NCBI RefSeq assembly: GCF_016906535.1
Contig: NC_057385.1
Coordinates: 2,108,001 to 2,172,000, forward strand
DNA from: Rhizoctonia solani
Lineage: Eukaryota > Basidiomycota > Agaricomycetes > Cantharellales > Ceratobasidiaceae
Direction of reading: 5' to 3'
Length of the DNA stretch: 64,000 nucleotides
The translations under genes were made by a program, and so were the position numbers. Under the pieces are notes generated by a model. The model searched no databases. It worked only from the letters and a program-made list of their open reading frames with translations, and had not been told where the DNA came from. Positions 34,775 through 45,707 of this stretch are shown one piece after another; position 1 is the first letter of the stretch, and the number at the start of each line of letters is the position of its first letter.

Positions 34775-36032
34775 AGGCTTGAGTAACTATTTATATTTCA
34801 ATTAACTTCCAATGAATTATCTGTACTCATAAGTCGTATATCTAATCTCCCAGATACATAAGGTTATAATATTAAGGGCTGCATGCATCAAGCCGAAGAC
34901 AACTTTAATAGTGCATCCAACACCTCTGCCTCTTTGTTGTACAGTATATCAAATTTGTTGCCTAGTCGCGAGTATATATGCATGTCTAGCTATAGTACAT
35001 CTGCCAAGATAATTGAATGTGAATTATTCTATGAGTCCTCTTTTATACATGCATATAGAGCGGCGATCGGTACTATAATTCAAGTTGATAAGCTCCATCA
35101 GCAAGCGCTCTGGAGTTCCCGTAGTTCCTCAAGCCTTCTGAAGCTCTAGAGAGTTTCCTAATCTCACATCAAAACACATCATCTGAGAGCTTGATTGATG
35201 CACCAAAATCTCTATCTTTCAGCAGTTAACTTTATTTCATGACCAGTTCTCGATTCAAAAACCATTGGGAATATCGAAATGTTTATAAAAGAGTGGCCGA
35301 TTTAGGAAGAGGCGTCGCCACGCAAAATTCACAATCCCTCCCTAGCACCTCTAGATCTCATCACTTATTTATGACCTTCAAATTTGACTGGCAATGTTTT
35401 TCACTAACATTTTTTAGGTGCTTTGGCAAGCATTACTTCAACTTGGGATTCGACCTGGGTTCACAAGTAAACTGAACCCGCAGATGGATGAAATCAAGAG
35501 CAAGCTTCTCACATTCGTCTCCAATCGACCCTGGTCATAGTTAAGTGAACAAGCCCGGGGAAAGAGCACGTGGGTATCTTTTTTTTATATACACGTCCAT
35601 ATAAAGCAATACGGAAGCTACATGCGAACTAGGCAAACCGCTCACAAAACAAGAACCGAACCGTAAGAAGCTACAGAGAGAAAGAAAGCAACGAAACAGG
35701 AGAACAGAAACACGCAGAGTCGGTAGCACGGTCAGAGAAATGAAACTGTGGAAGGGCAACGTACAGGTGGTTTAATGCCTCGCTCGGGTAGAGGCCGTAA
35801 GGGCGGGGTGGGATGGCAGCCGTAAGGGCGTACATACTACATAGATTGAGCGGTTGTCGGTGGGCCTCCTCGTCTTCTTCCTATGCCCGTCTTGGCAAGC
35901 ACGTGGGTATCTTCCTCTTCTACATTCTTAATCATGTACTTATGTCATTCTCTTATCAGAACTTAAAGTCGACTACCATCATCTTCTCTTGAAGTGGTAT
36001 TTTGGATCGCATTTTTGCACCGAAATATACAA
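34775..36032. other. Gene-free AT-rich region with a repeat element
   Basis: About 1.26 kb without a recognisable gene. Its right part (35565-35913) holds a repeat unit described separately. The left part shows only short unpatterned frames. Confidence 0.45.
35565..35913. repeat. Short repeat element, copy 1, bounded by 16-bp direct repeats
   Basis: The 16-mer agcacgtgggtatctt occurs exactly at 35565-35580 and 35898-35913. Between them lie gctacatgcgaactaggcaa (35617-35636), a GA-rich tract and gccgtaagggcg twice (35794-35805 and 35819-35830). The same three markers recur in the same order near 41.66-41.87 kb. No open frame of note is present, so a non-autonomous element or solo remnant is likely. 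Confidence 0.5.
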
Positions 36033-37584
36033 ATGTGTGCTACCAACGCTCTACGCAGGGGTATTATTGTCTGCGCACACCCTGACAAAATTCATGCCAA
36101 AGATAGACTTAAGCTCATAGCTGATCATCATAATGTTTCTGTGAGTGCTATTTTGCGTTTGCAAGTGTCTCACACCTATCTTGTGAAAGATTGTTTCACA
36201 GCACGATCGACAAAGTCTAATAGCGGATTTCCAGCGACTAGCTGCTGAAAGATCATACCATGCCATCCTTTTCTTTCCAGGATCTATAGGTGCAGCTGGA
36301 GGGTACTGGGATAAGGAACTTTTCACCCCTTTTGATAAATCACTGCGGCTTGTAGCCGGCTCTGGATCTGGGTATGATCACGTCGACGTGGAGTATTTGA
36401 CAAAAATTGGGGCGTACTACGCGAATGCACCTATATCCGTCTGCGAGTAAGCCCATAGATAGAGGTAACAAGTTAACCATAGTACTCAATATACCCAATC
36501 TAAAGGCCCACTGCAATGACAACAGTGTCATTAATTTTGCAAACAATCCGGGCAACTACACAAGCTGAAATGACACTCCGCAAAGGTCAATGGACTAAAG
36601 GGTTGGAACCAACTGATGATATACGAGATCTGACGATTGGTTGGTAGTTCATAAAGTGGTCTACGTCTCGTATTGAAGAACAACATATGGTAGGTATAAT
36701 TGGATACGGAGCTATAGGCCGGGTGAGTACGAAAACTAGAGTGATTTCCTTTCTAATGCTCCCGGCCTCAAAGCTTGTACAAGCAAAGCTCCAGGCGCTA
36801 GGGGCCAAAAAGTTCCTATATCATAATAGGCACCGGATTGCTCCTTCAGGTAAAAGCGCTACAATAAAAACTAAGTAACTTCATGGATAACTAATCTAAT
36901 AGAAAGACGAAAATAGCGCAAGATATAGTTCACTAAACTACTTGCTAGCCGAATCTGATTTAGTGACACTTCACTGCCCTCTAACGTCAGGTAAGCATCT
37001 TATGCAGAAGAGAGTAAATACAATCATTTTGATTATGTTGTCAGAAACCCGTCACTTACTCTCGGATAACCAATTTCCCTAATGAAACCCGGCACATATA
37101 TTATTAACACTAGCCGTGGACCAGGTGCAATGGTTCAATATCACGAGAAGAGCTCATCTAACTCGCTTCTAATAATCAGTGATTGACGAAGAAGCACTTG
37201 TACGTGCAATGAAGAGTAATCGGGTTTCTCGAGTTGGGTTGGATGTATTTGAGAATGAACCCAAGGTTCATCCATACCTTATGACTTCAGAAAGGGCAAC
37301 CCTTCTTCCGGTGAGCTGCAGACGATCTCAGAGTATCTCATCCACTGACGTTGTCCCTTCTTCATGAAGCATTGGGGAAGTAAGGTTAAACGAGTGTTAC
37401 ATGACGTAGAACACGAGTGCTTGGGTGAGCTCCACTCGATGGGTTTACTACCTCAGAAAATGACCAAGAATCCACCACAGATAACCTTGACACCTGGCTG
37501 GAAACAGGGGTACCTAGGACGCCGGCCAATAAGCCAATCTCTGCAACCAATAAGGAATTGGACAAAAGTTGTACCACCGTATAA
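36033..37584 (+). CDS. D-isomer-specific 2-hydroxyacid dehydrogenase
   Basis: NAD(P)-dependent oxidoreductase of the glyoxylate/hydroxypyruvate reductase type. Nine or so exons read through: LFFPGSIGAAGGYWD, VAGSGSGYDHVDVEYL (substrate loop), the Rossmann motif TIGIIGYGAIGRL, HCPLTSETRHLLSDNQF, MKPGTYIINTSRGPVIDEEAL with the catalytic arginine, GLDVFENEP with the catalytic glutamate, and PHWGS, whose histidine is the acid-base residue. The end is NLDTWLETGVPRTPANKP. All catalytic residues are present. One frame break at 37074-37076 is cured by one more T (QF-SLMKPG), so I regard the gene as intact. It pairs with the GMC gene next to it. Confidence 0.75.
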
Positions 37585-38136
37585 AAATCGAAACAATGCT
37601 AGAATAATTAGAGCCCTTTTAGCTGTTACCACCAACTTATCTCAACTTTAATACCACTGTTCAGGTTTGTATGGCGGTATCAGCAACGATAGTGAGGTCA
37701 TTTCTTTGCAAGTGGTCTTAAGCTTGTACACTCTGAAATTCAAAGGTGTACTCCTACACAATAAGGAACCAACATCCAAAAAAGTATACATCTTTACATA
37801 TTTCAGCCCTCGAGTTTCCGAAGTTCCAAAGATGACCAAGTGGCAGTGACTATGGGCAATAAACATGGGACGGGTGGGCCATCACACTTCGTGTGTATAT
37901 CGCCACATACCCTTGTTACGAAGTACAAGCTTAGCAGTTTGACATACACAATTAATATATCTCCTTATAAATGCGCGACAGTTGTAATTCCGGCTATCGG
38001 CCGTTTCAGCCTAAGTATAGAGCCAGGAGTCCAAATACCATTTGGTATTGTTTGGGCTCGCTTACTGAATCGACAGCCTCGATGTATACATAAAACTCGA
38101 GCAGGGATCGACCCCCACCGGACGTCACCTACCACC
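37585..38136. other. Intergenic region between the two oxidoreductase genes
   Basis: About 550 bp upstream of the GMC gene. AT-rich, no feature recognised. Confidence 0.4.
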
Positions 38137-40888
38137 ATGTTATATACGAATCCTGCTGATTTCGTCTCTCGAAGCTACGATTATGTCGTCATTGGTAGAT
38201 ATTTACCACTATGCACTGGGAATCAATGAACTTAATGTTATATTTGTTAGGCGGTGGTGTAGTAGGACTAGTGATAGCTGCCAGGTGAATCGGTATCGAA
38301 AACTCTATTAATATTCTAAGCTCATTATAGTCTTATATTAGACTCTCCGAAGACCCGAACGTTCACATTGCGGTACTGGAAGCTGGGGGGTATTCAACTG
38401 GAGATAGTCGAGTAACTATTCCAGGTAGGCCACAGCTAAAACACCTAGAATCTGCTCTAAACTATCAAATACAAAGCATTCTTTTGGAAGACCCATGGAG
38501 ACCCCGAGTTTGATTGGTTACTCAAAACTACTCCCCAATCATCTGTGAATGGCCGAAGGATATCTCTGCCTAGAGGGAAAACTCTTGGGGGAACCTCGGT
38601 TATTAATACAATGACTTGGTTCAGGTTTGCGAATACGTCACTTATAATAAACACCACTGACGCACCGAGGTCTAGAGGTGTCCGGGAAGATTATGACGGT
38701 ACGCGCATGAAGGAGAGGTTTTACCACCATACTTACGGTAATTAATTCATTGCAGCACTCGTTGAACTTGGCAATCCAGGATGGGGATGGGACGACTGGG
38801 TTCCTTACTTTTGTAAATCTGAGACAGCCCACCCTCCTCCTGATGGGGAATGGGGGCGCAATAATGCTGCGACTATCGAGCCAGGGCTCAGTGGTACTAC
38901 AGGTCCGCTGCAGAGGTCTTTTGCTCAATGGCTAGGGGACACACACATACCTTTTCTTCAAAGTTTTGAGAAGATTGGAGTAAAGCCGAATCCTGAAGCA
39001 GTACGTGTAATATCTGAGAAATTTTGGACTCATTTTTTGTTTTCTTAACGGCTAAGTGGTGTTTAGAACACTGGGCATAACATTGGAACGTTTACTGTAG
39101 GTGCACTTGAGAGAGATAGTCTGGTGTAGTGCTGAAAGTCTAAATAGGTGACTACAAGCGTAGACCCAAAAACTTCCCAGAGGAGTTGTAGCACAACAGC
39201 GTATTTCGAACCAAATGCAGGTCGTCGTAACCTGCATGTCTTAACTGGTGCAGCTGTAAACCGAGTGCTCATGCGCCCGTCCGGTACACATGGGAAATAT
39301 TGCGCAACTGGGGTTGAATTTATCCACTCGAGGCAATCATATCAAGTTGTCGTTGTGAAAGAGGCTATTATCTGTGCTGGTGAGGCCTTTCTGATAGCCC
39401 TATTCTTTGCTCAACCAATAATGATAGGTGCATATTTAAGCCCAGCAATACTCGAGCGCTCCGGTAAGCCTTGGCTTTATTATCTGAATATTTGGTAGTT
39501 TATGAAAGTGTACCAGGCATTGGTTGCTCTAAGAGACTTCGAGGTCTAGGAATCCCAAACTTCGTTGATCTTCCAGGAGTTGGTACGTAATTCATTATTA
39601 TACTAAACATAACCTATATTAGCCCAAACTGAAACTATTATAGGCGAAAATCTTCAGGTTGGGTATTTGATTGACACCTCTCCCCGTACTGAAGTGACTT
39701 TACTCCAAACCAGGATCACCTACTAGTGCCAACCAGTTTCGAGCTCAAAGACAAGAATACAATTACTGGCGATCTGCTTCGCGACCCCGAATTCATTACA
39801 CAAGAACTTGAACGATAGTGTGTTCCTATTCTCATTGCTTACCGAACTAAGCTCACTGGGTAATCCAGCCGATGTGAAGGGGGTGGAATGTTAGCTTCAA
39901 TTCATTCGGCATTTTCGATGATACCTCTCGAAAATTTCGCTGAGGACCGTTTAGTAAACAAACTAGACAGCATGCTGAAGCGCCTTGAAGATGATGCCAA
40001 AAATTCTGGTCAACAAAAGCTACTTAAAATACAACGCAAGTGGCTGAAGGATTCTAAGCGCGGCCAGCTAGAGTAAGTAGGTTTCCTCCGTTGGCTAGTA
40101 GCCCACCATTGACTTCATGGGTCAGGATAATGCATGTACCGGAGTTTTGTACTTTCGAGGCTAGTCGGCCTGCGGAAAGTGGTCGATATGTATCTTTCCT
40201 TAACGTTTTAATGCAACCCACATCCCGAGGCAACGTTGTGAGTCAATGACTACCGCATATCTAAAAGTAATATAACGCCGGTTATTCAAGCACATATCTT
40301 CATCGGACCCTCTGCGAGCTCCTGTTATTGACCCCCGTTATTACCATGATCGGTTTGACCTTGATATGATGGTGGCTGGGCTCAAGTATACTCAGAAGCT
40401 TGTAGAGACCGAGCCTTTGGCGTCATTGATACAGAAACCCATTGACCCCCGACCTGACCAGATGGGCGATGAAGACCTAAAAGAATATGCCAAGAATTTG
40501 CTTGAAAGTGCACATCACCCTATTGGATCTAACTCTATGCTTCCACGAGAAGATGGCGGGGTAGTTGATTCCAAGCTCAAGGTGCGAGCTTATTTGTGGC
40601 ATAGTTGTATGCGCTGACCTGTTGACCTAGGTGTATGGGGTAGATAACCTGAGGTTAGTTCGCCATTCTCACTTTGCAAACCAAGTTGACGGAAAAGAGC
40701 TACAGAGTGGCAGATGGAAGTATATTCCCGCTTAGCATGTCGTGCCATCCTCAAGCCACGCTGTACGCACTAGGGGAAAAGGTTTGTACTTGGAGTGCCA
40801 TATCATTTGGAACTCATTGACCTAAGTTCTTGCTCATAAGGTTTCGGATATGATCAAGAACAACTCCTACAGTATACCTAGACTGTAG
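38137..40888 (+). CDS. GMC oxidoreductase, aryl-alcohol-oxidase-like
   Basis: FAD-dependent alcohol oxidase or dehydrogenase. About fourteen short exons splice in frame. Motifs in order: YDYVVIGGGVVGLVIAARL (dinucleotide-binding), VAVLEAGG-type sequence (IAVLEAGGYS), GDPEFDWLLKTTPQ, GKTLGGTSVINTMTW (GMC signature 1), NPGWGWDDWVPYF, AGAYLSPAILERSG (GMC signature 2), GIPNFVDLPGVGENLQDH, IDPRYYHDRFDLDMMV, then HPIGSNSMLPREDGG with the catalytic histidine, and SMSCHPQATLYALGEK. At first sight it looks broken because exons are small, but every junction can be explained by GT-AG introns. The N-terminus shows no clear signal peptide, so secretion is doubtful. Confidence 0.75.
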
Positions 40889-41959
40889 TTTATCCGGTGG
40901 TTGGATTAAAAACTATACAGTCACTTGTAGAATCCGATATGCTTCGGACATACTCTGGTCAGTCGATTTGATAAGGACTCGCTCTATCGATCAAGGTTCG
41001 GTTAAGGAGGTACTGGGTTGTGACGGATGAGGATGATCTAAAGAGCAATTCTAGGCACGCAACCGGCTAATCTGTGGGTTCCCGGGTTCTTTTGGTGTAG
41101 TTGTCCTATGCACATTTTTGAATCTGCAAGTGTCCCAAAATCTCTTCGATGCACGAAGGTTAATAATCGTGCCGTGCTTTGAGGCTAATATAGGCCGTGT
41201 GTTCCCTGACATCGTCCAAATCACGCTTGAAGGAAGTATACGACATTGAAGGTTCGATACCCGTTCAGTATATTAGGGTTAGACCAAGCTTTTTGAGTGA
41301 TTGATGATGAGTGCCGATAATACAGTAACATATTATATGTTAGATATCACCTATGTTATTTGGATTAATTCCATTGGATCACGTGAAACTTGTTTTTTGG
41401 GTTCATATTCAACAAGCCGCATACAAACAAGGCCGCATAAAATACACTACGAGTTCTCAGAAGTGATTGATTAAATAGAAACTAGAACAGTGATGGGCGG
41501 TAAGGATAACTCTAAAGTTGACATATCTTGTGATTTGTTTCATTTTAGGGATGATCTGATGGCTTCATCAAGTGGTCAGGTGATAATGTACGCTGAGTTT
41601 CAGACAAATAACCAGAATCTCAATATCATGTGTAGTAATTTCTTTGTATTCATATTTAAGGAGCTATATGCGAACGAGGAAGGCCCCTTAAAACCCAAGC
41701 CAAATTACGCTAAGAGGTATGAGAGAGAGAAAAGAAGAAAGCGAGCGAGCTACGCGTAAGAGAGGTAGGAAAACTCTGGGAAGTGCCATAGGGGGTGGGA
41801 CTGGGGACGGCCGTAAGGGCGTGTAGAACAAGGGTCGCAGACAGAAGGACCTCCAAGTCACGTGTGGTGATCATGATCTACTTATGGTCTTGACTTCAAT
41901 GCACAGTTCCATTTGATTAGTTCCGCGCGGCTCTGTGGTACAATGATAGGAACTGTCGC
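40889..41959. other. Gene-free AT-rich region with repeat copy 2
   Basis: About 1.07 kb between the GMC gene and the tRNA isopentenyltransferase gene. The right part (41663-41870) contains the second repeat copy. The rest shows nothing I recognise. Confidence 0.45.
41663..41870. repeat. Short repeat element, copy 2
   Basis: Contains gctatatgcgaacgaggaag (41663-41682), close to copy 1, then a GA-rich tract, gccgtaagggcg (41810-41821) and a closing cacgtg (41859-41864). Orientation and order match copy 1 about 6.0 kb to the left, so the pair brackets the two oxidoreductase genes as diverged direct repeats. Confidence 0.45.
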
Positions 41960-43803
41960 ATGCTTAAAATACCTCTGAAATCTAAGTATTTTTATTCGAA
42001 TCTCTTGTTTCAACGGGGCTTTGCAAAAATGACTCAAAATTCACCTCTTGTCGCCGTGGTCGGTAGCACTGGGACCGGAAAATCGCGCCTGTCAATCGAA
42101 CTTGCTATCGCTCTGCGCGCTGGAATTGGAAGCGTCCTCGGATCCTGGAAAAACTCCAAAATTATTAATGCAGACGCTATGCAAGTGTATAAAGGTCTCG
42201 ATCTTGTTACGAATAAAGTCACCGAGTCGGAGATGAATGGAATTGAACACACATTGTTTGATTTTCGGGATCTGGACCATGAATATGTTATTACGGAATG
42301 GGTCACGGACGCAACAGCAGAGGTAAGCGTTGGTATCCACGTCCAAATTGTATTCCACCTAACCAACCCAAGATCAGCACGGCCCATGCAAACAATCAGT
42401 TACCTATTGTGGTTGGAGGGACTACTTACTGGGTGCAGCACTTGCTGTTCGCTAACGGATTAACATCCCTCAAAGATTCAATACATGATCCTGTGCACGA
42501 ATCGTCGATTTCGACCTCTTTAATCGATCTTCCGTCTTCATTACAACAGCTCTTTAATAACCTCCCTCCGCGAGGAGATGGCGTTGACGAGACTATGGCT
42601 TTCGATCTGCACAATCTGCTTTCTCATCTTGATCCTGTCACGGCAACCCGATGGCATTGGAAAGACACTAGAAAAGTTTTGAGGAGTTTGAATATTATTC
42701 GGGAATCAAAAGACTGTTCAAGATGCCTATGAAGCACAACTCGATCCTATTTCAAGGCAAGTACCATGCTACGTTCTGCATGCATTACCAACGTATATTT
42801 AGATACCCGGCAATCGTATTTTGGCTGTACATGGATCCCAATCATTTGAATCCTATACTTGACGCTCGCATCGACAAAATGGTAGAGCTCGGTCGGTGCT
42901 ATTACATCTGGCAAGGACATATTTACTCACTAGATTATGGCCAGGTCTCAAAAATGAAATTGAAGCGATGCGAAAGGTTATATCCAGCGCTGAAAACAGA
43001 GGCCAAATGACTGGGTTAAACCAAGCCATTGGTTGGTTTTTGTTATCGTCATTATTTAGATGCTAAAATGGGAGCCTTTACTAGGTTACAAGGAGTTCGA
43101 GGCTTATCTGAATGATACAAGCCGGCCTCAGGCAGAATTCAACCGAGGGGTTGTCAAATGAAAACGGCTACGAGACAGTACGCAGCCCGTCAGGTTAAGT
43201 GGCTCAAGTCGCGTTTGCTCCCTGCAATCGCAGCTTCTAGTAATGTTCACATTGTACTGCTGAATATAAGGGGTAAGTGTTTTTTTTTTCGCTGAATAAG
43301 GCGAAAGGACTGAATTCTATGTCCAAAAAGATGTTGAATGTTGGGAAACCGACATACTAAAGCCATCTCTCGAACATTTGAAGAGTATGCAATCCGCTCT
43401 ATCTCATTTATCCAAACTAACCCATCTTGTTAGATTTCCTAAATGGATGCCCTCCACCAGAGCCAGAGCCGGGCGACCTCTTACGAGACTTCATAGAAGA
43501 GATGCGACTATCCGCTCAGTAAGCACTTGTTTCCAAGCTGCATATCGAATATACAGTGACAAAAATACCAGCCAAAGTGACAGACGGAAAATCAGGTGCG
43601 ATGTATGCACTACTGATTCCCGTAAGCCTGTCATGTTAGACGAAAAGACGGAATGGGACATACACAGGAAAAGTAGAACTCACCGTAGGAAGGAGAGCAA
43701 GGACTCTCGGAAGGAGGCACAACTAAAAAGACAGGAGGAGATCCGCTTACAAAGAGCTCTTTTAAGGGATGCTGTAGATTCAATTGAGGAAAAGACTGAG
43801 TGA
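41960..43803 (+). CDS. tRNA dimethylallyltransferase, with two single-base frame breaks
   Basis: MOD5/TRIT1 family: adds an isopentenyl group to A37 of tRNAs. Motifs: P-loop VGSTGTGKSRLSIELA, INADAMQVYKGLDLVTNKV, LPIVVGGTTYWVQHLL, WHWKDTRKVLRSLNI, WLYMDPNHLN, LNQAIGYKEFEAYL, and a C-terminal matrin-type C2H2 finger (RCDVC through HRKSRTH). Two ATGs, 41960 and 42029, bracket a basic, hydrophobic 23-residue leader, as in yeast MOD5, where they give mitochondrial and cytosolic forms. An intron (42757-42802) is GC-AG. The frame breaks at 42708-42711 (one A too many) and at 43156-43158 (one A too few). Either both are sequence errors or this copy is newly broken. Confidence 0.7.
42757..42802 (+). 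other. GC-AG intron in the tRNA isopentenyltransferase gene
   Basis: 46-nt intron with donor AAG|GCAAGT and acceptor TTTAG. It joins LDPIS to RYPAIVFWLYMDP in frame; the nearby GT donor gives the wrong frame. Confidence 0.7.
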
Positions 43804-44046
43804 TACAACGCTAGAAGATTGAAACTTTTGGGAGCTGACGATTCGATCGTCCCATTCTCGTGGTTGAACTGGGTAGTCCGATAGCTATCGTGACGTTGGA
43901 TGTCCACGGGTCGCATGTCCATAGCTTTGAATCTATGCGATATCTTCATGTTTCGCATGTAGTGTGTTCAGGCGCAAGAGAAAACATGGAAATACACTAC
44001 TGTCCTTGAGTTGCTGATGGTGCAGGCTCTCCGCCTCCGCCTCCAC

Positions 44047-45609
44047 CTACCACCCACCACCTCGACCCCGCCCACGACCCCTTCCTCCACGACCCCTCCC
44101 GGAGCCTCCGCCCCCGCCTCTCCCACGCTGCGTAGATGCAACAGGTGGTAGAGCCTGGCCGGGATCATCGATTCTGGCATATCAGACAACGTTGTGGGAG
44201 CCAGTCCACCGCTTCCCCCTCTTTACCAGAGGTGCCGCCTCCACCCCGCCCGCGACCCCTGCCCCCTCTTGATTTCTTCGGGGTCTCGGGCGATTTGATC
44301 GCCCCGGGTATAGCGATAACGCCCGCGGGAAGAGACGCAGCAGAAGTAGGAGCAACAGCACTTGGGGTCGGGGCTGAGGCGGGTGCAGGCGTAGACTCGC
44401 TGCAGGTGCACCAGAAGCAGAAGGTTCACGCTGCTTGCCTCCTTTCCGCCCTGGAGGAGCACCACCACCCAACGCAGCCAATACGCGTGCATTAATTCCC
44501 GCCCCTGCAGGAGGTCGAGCACGTGAAGATTCTCCCCGCGATGGCGCTATTGATTGTGCGGCTGCGGGCTTGGGTGACTTGGGACCGGGGCCTGTTCCGG
44601 GAGCTTTCTCTTCTGTTTATTTTTACCCCTTTTCCCGCCTCCTTCTTTTTCTTTTTCTTTCTTTCTCCTTGCTCTTTTCCACATCTCTCGTATCGGATGG
44701 GCTAAATCTTGCTGGTTCTTCAGGGGAACTTTGCGACTAAATGTCTCTGCATCCTCGAGATCTTGTACCCGATGTCGGGGCTGAGTGGGTTGATCACGGT
44801 AATGCGAATGATACCCTTTTATGGTGTTGGCCTCTTTAGCTGCTTTGAGCGCGTCAAGAAGAGGTGTCGAGGTTGGCTCTGCGATCGCCGTGGTACCTGA
44901 ATAGCCGTGTGACACTGATTGATTGGATTGTGAATCACATCAACGCACCTTGTGTCACGAGTTCATTTACATCGGGAGTTGGTTCAGCGGGTTTATTCAG
45001 TGCTTCAAGGAAGGAGATGAAGTCTTCATCTATACATAGATAATTATGAGATTGGGTTCAGTGACCGAGATCCAAACATACCTGTTTCAATCGTCCCAAT
45101 CTTGGCGTCGGCCTTGCGCTTTTCGTGTGGCACTTTTTGATAAGGTGCATACTCTACCACAGCCGCCGATTCATTGCCTAGAGAGCTATGTTCTATTGTG
45201 CGTGTGTTAACGTTTGGTATGAACTCACCCTGCTTGTCGCGAAACACGTGCCCATTATAGTCTCGGCTGAATGCGACCACGGCCTCAGGTGTTACGAACT
45301 CTACATAGGCCCGAGATGGTGTGTTTTCTCGATTGAGTCTATTCAAAATTCTCGACGTGTGATCAACGGATACGCGTAGCAACATACGCACTTGGTCCTA
45401 AGTTTACCCGGAACATACAACTTCCAGCTCGAACTCTCGTCGGTTACCCATTGGGCGACACTTTGCCAGAATATGTTCTCAGGAAGATTGGGCGGCAATC
45501 GACGAATCACAACTTTGAGCTTGGGTGCATTGCTACTAGCAGACTGTTTGGTTCGCGAAGGTTTGGATTTGGCTTTCCCGGGCGGTTCTGCTTTAGTTGC
45601 TGAGGACAT
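44047..45609 (-). CDS. UPF3: Nonsense-mediated decay factor UPF3
   Basis: Adapter of the UPF1-UPF2 surveillance complex. The start MSSATKAEPPGK leads into the Smg4/UPF3 RNP-like domain: KLKVVIRRLPPNLPENIFWQ, WVTDESSSWKLYVPGK, then after an intron KLNRENTPSRAYVEF, FSRDYNGHVFRDKQG, NESAAVVEYAPYQKVPHEKRK and DEDFISFLEALN. The rest is lysine-rich, then proline/alanine-rich (KSPKPAAAQSIAPSRGESSRARPP, read in pieces) and ends in an RGG tail ([16 protein letters not shown]) at a TAG at 44047-44049. The C-terminal third changes frame more than once in GC-rich and A-rich runs near 44380 and 44640. The domain itself splices cleanly. Confidence 0.75.
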
Positions 45610-45707
45610 GGTGGTGGTTAGGTGCACGGGGCCATGATCAGCATGTATGACATAATGGGCGTAACTCGTAACTTCCAAATTAAAGTATACAATATTACGA
45701 ACTGACT

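Noticed and set aside
36033..40888. The 2-hydroxyacid dehydrogenase and GMC oxidoreductase looked like pseudogenes broken into many small frames.
   Set aside because: Working through each junction gave consistent GT-AG introns with all catalytic motifs in frame. Only one base in a T run of the dehydrogenase remains unexplained.
41225..41275. A tRNA-like B-box (ggttcgatacccg).
   Set aside because: No matching A-box or cloverleaf could be found at the right distance.
44136..44740. Plus-strand open frames rich in proline, arginine and glycine.
   Set aside because: They are antisense shadows of the GC-rich UPF3 C-terminal region; no family motif and no splice logic.
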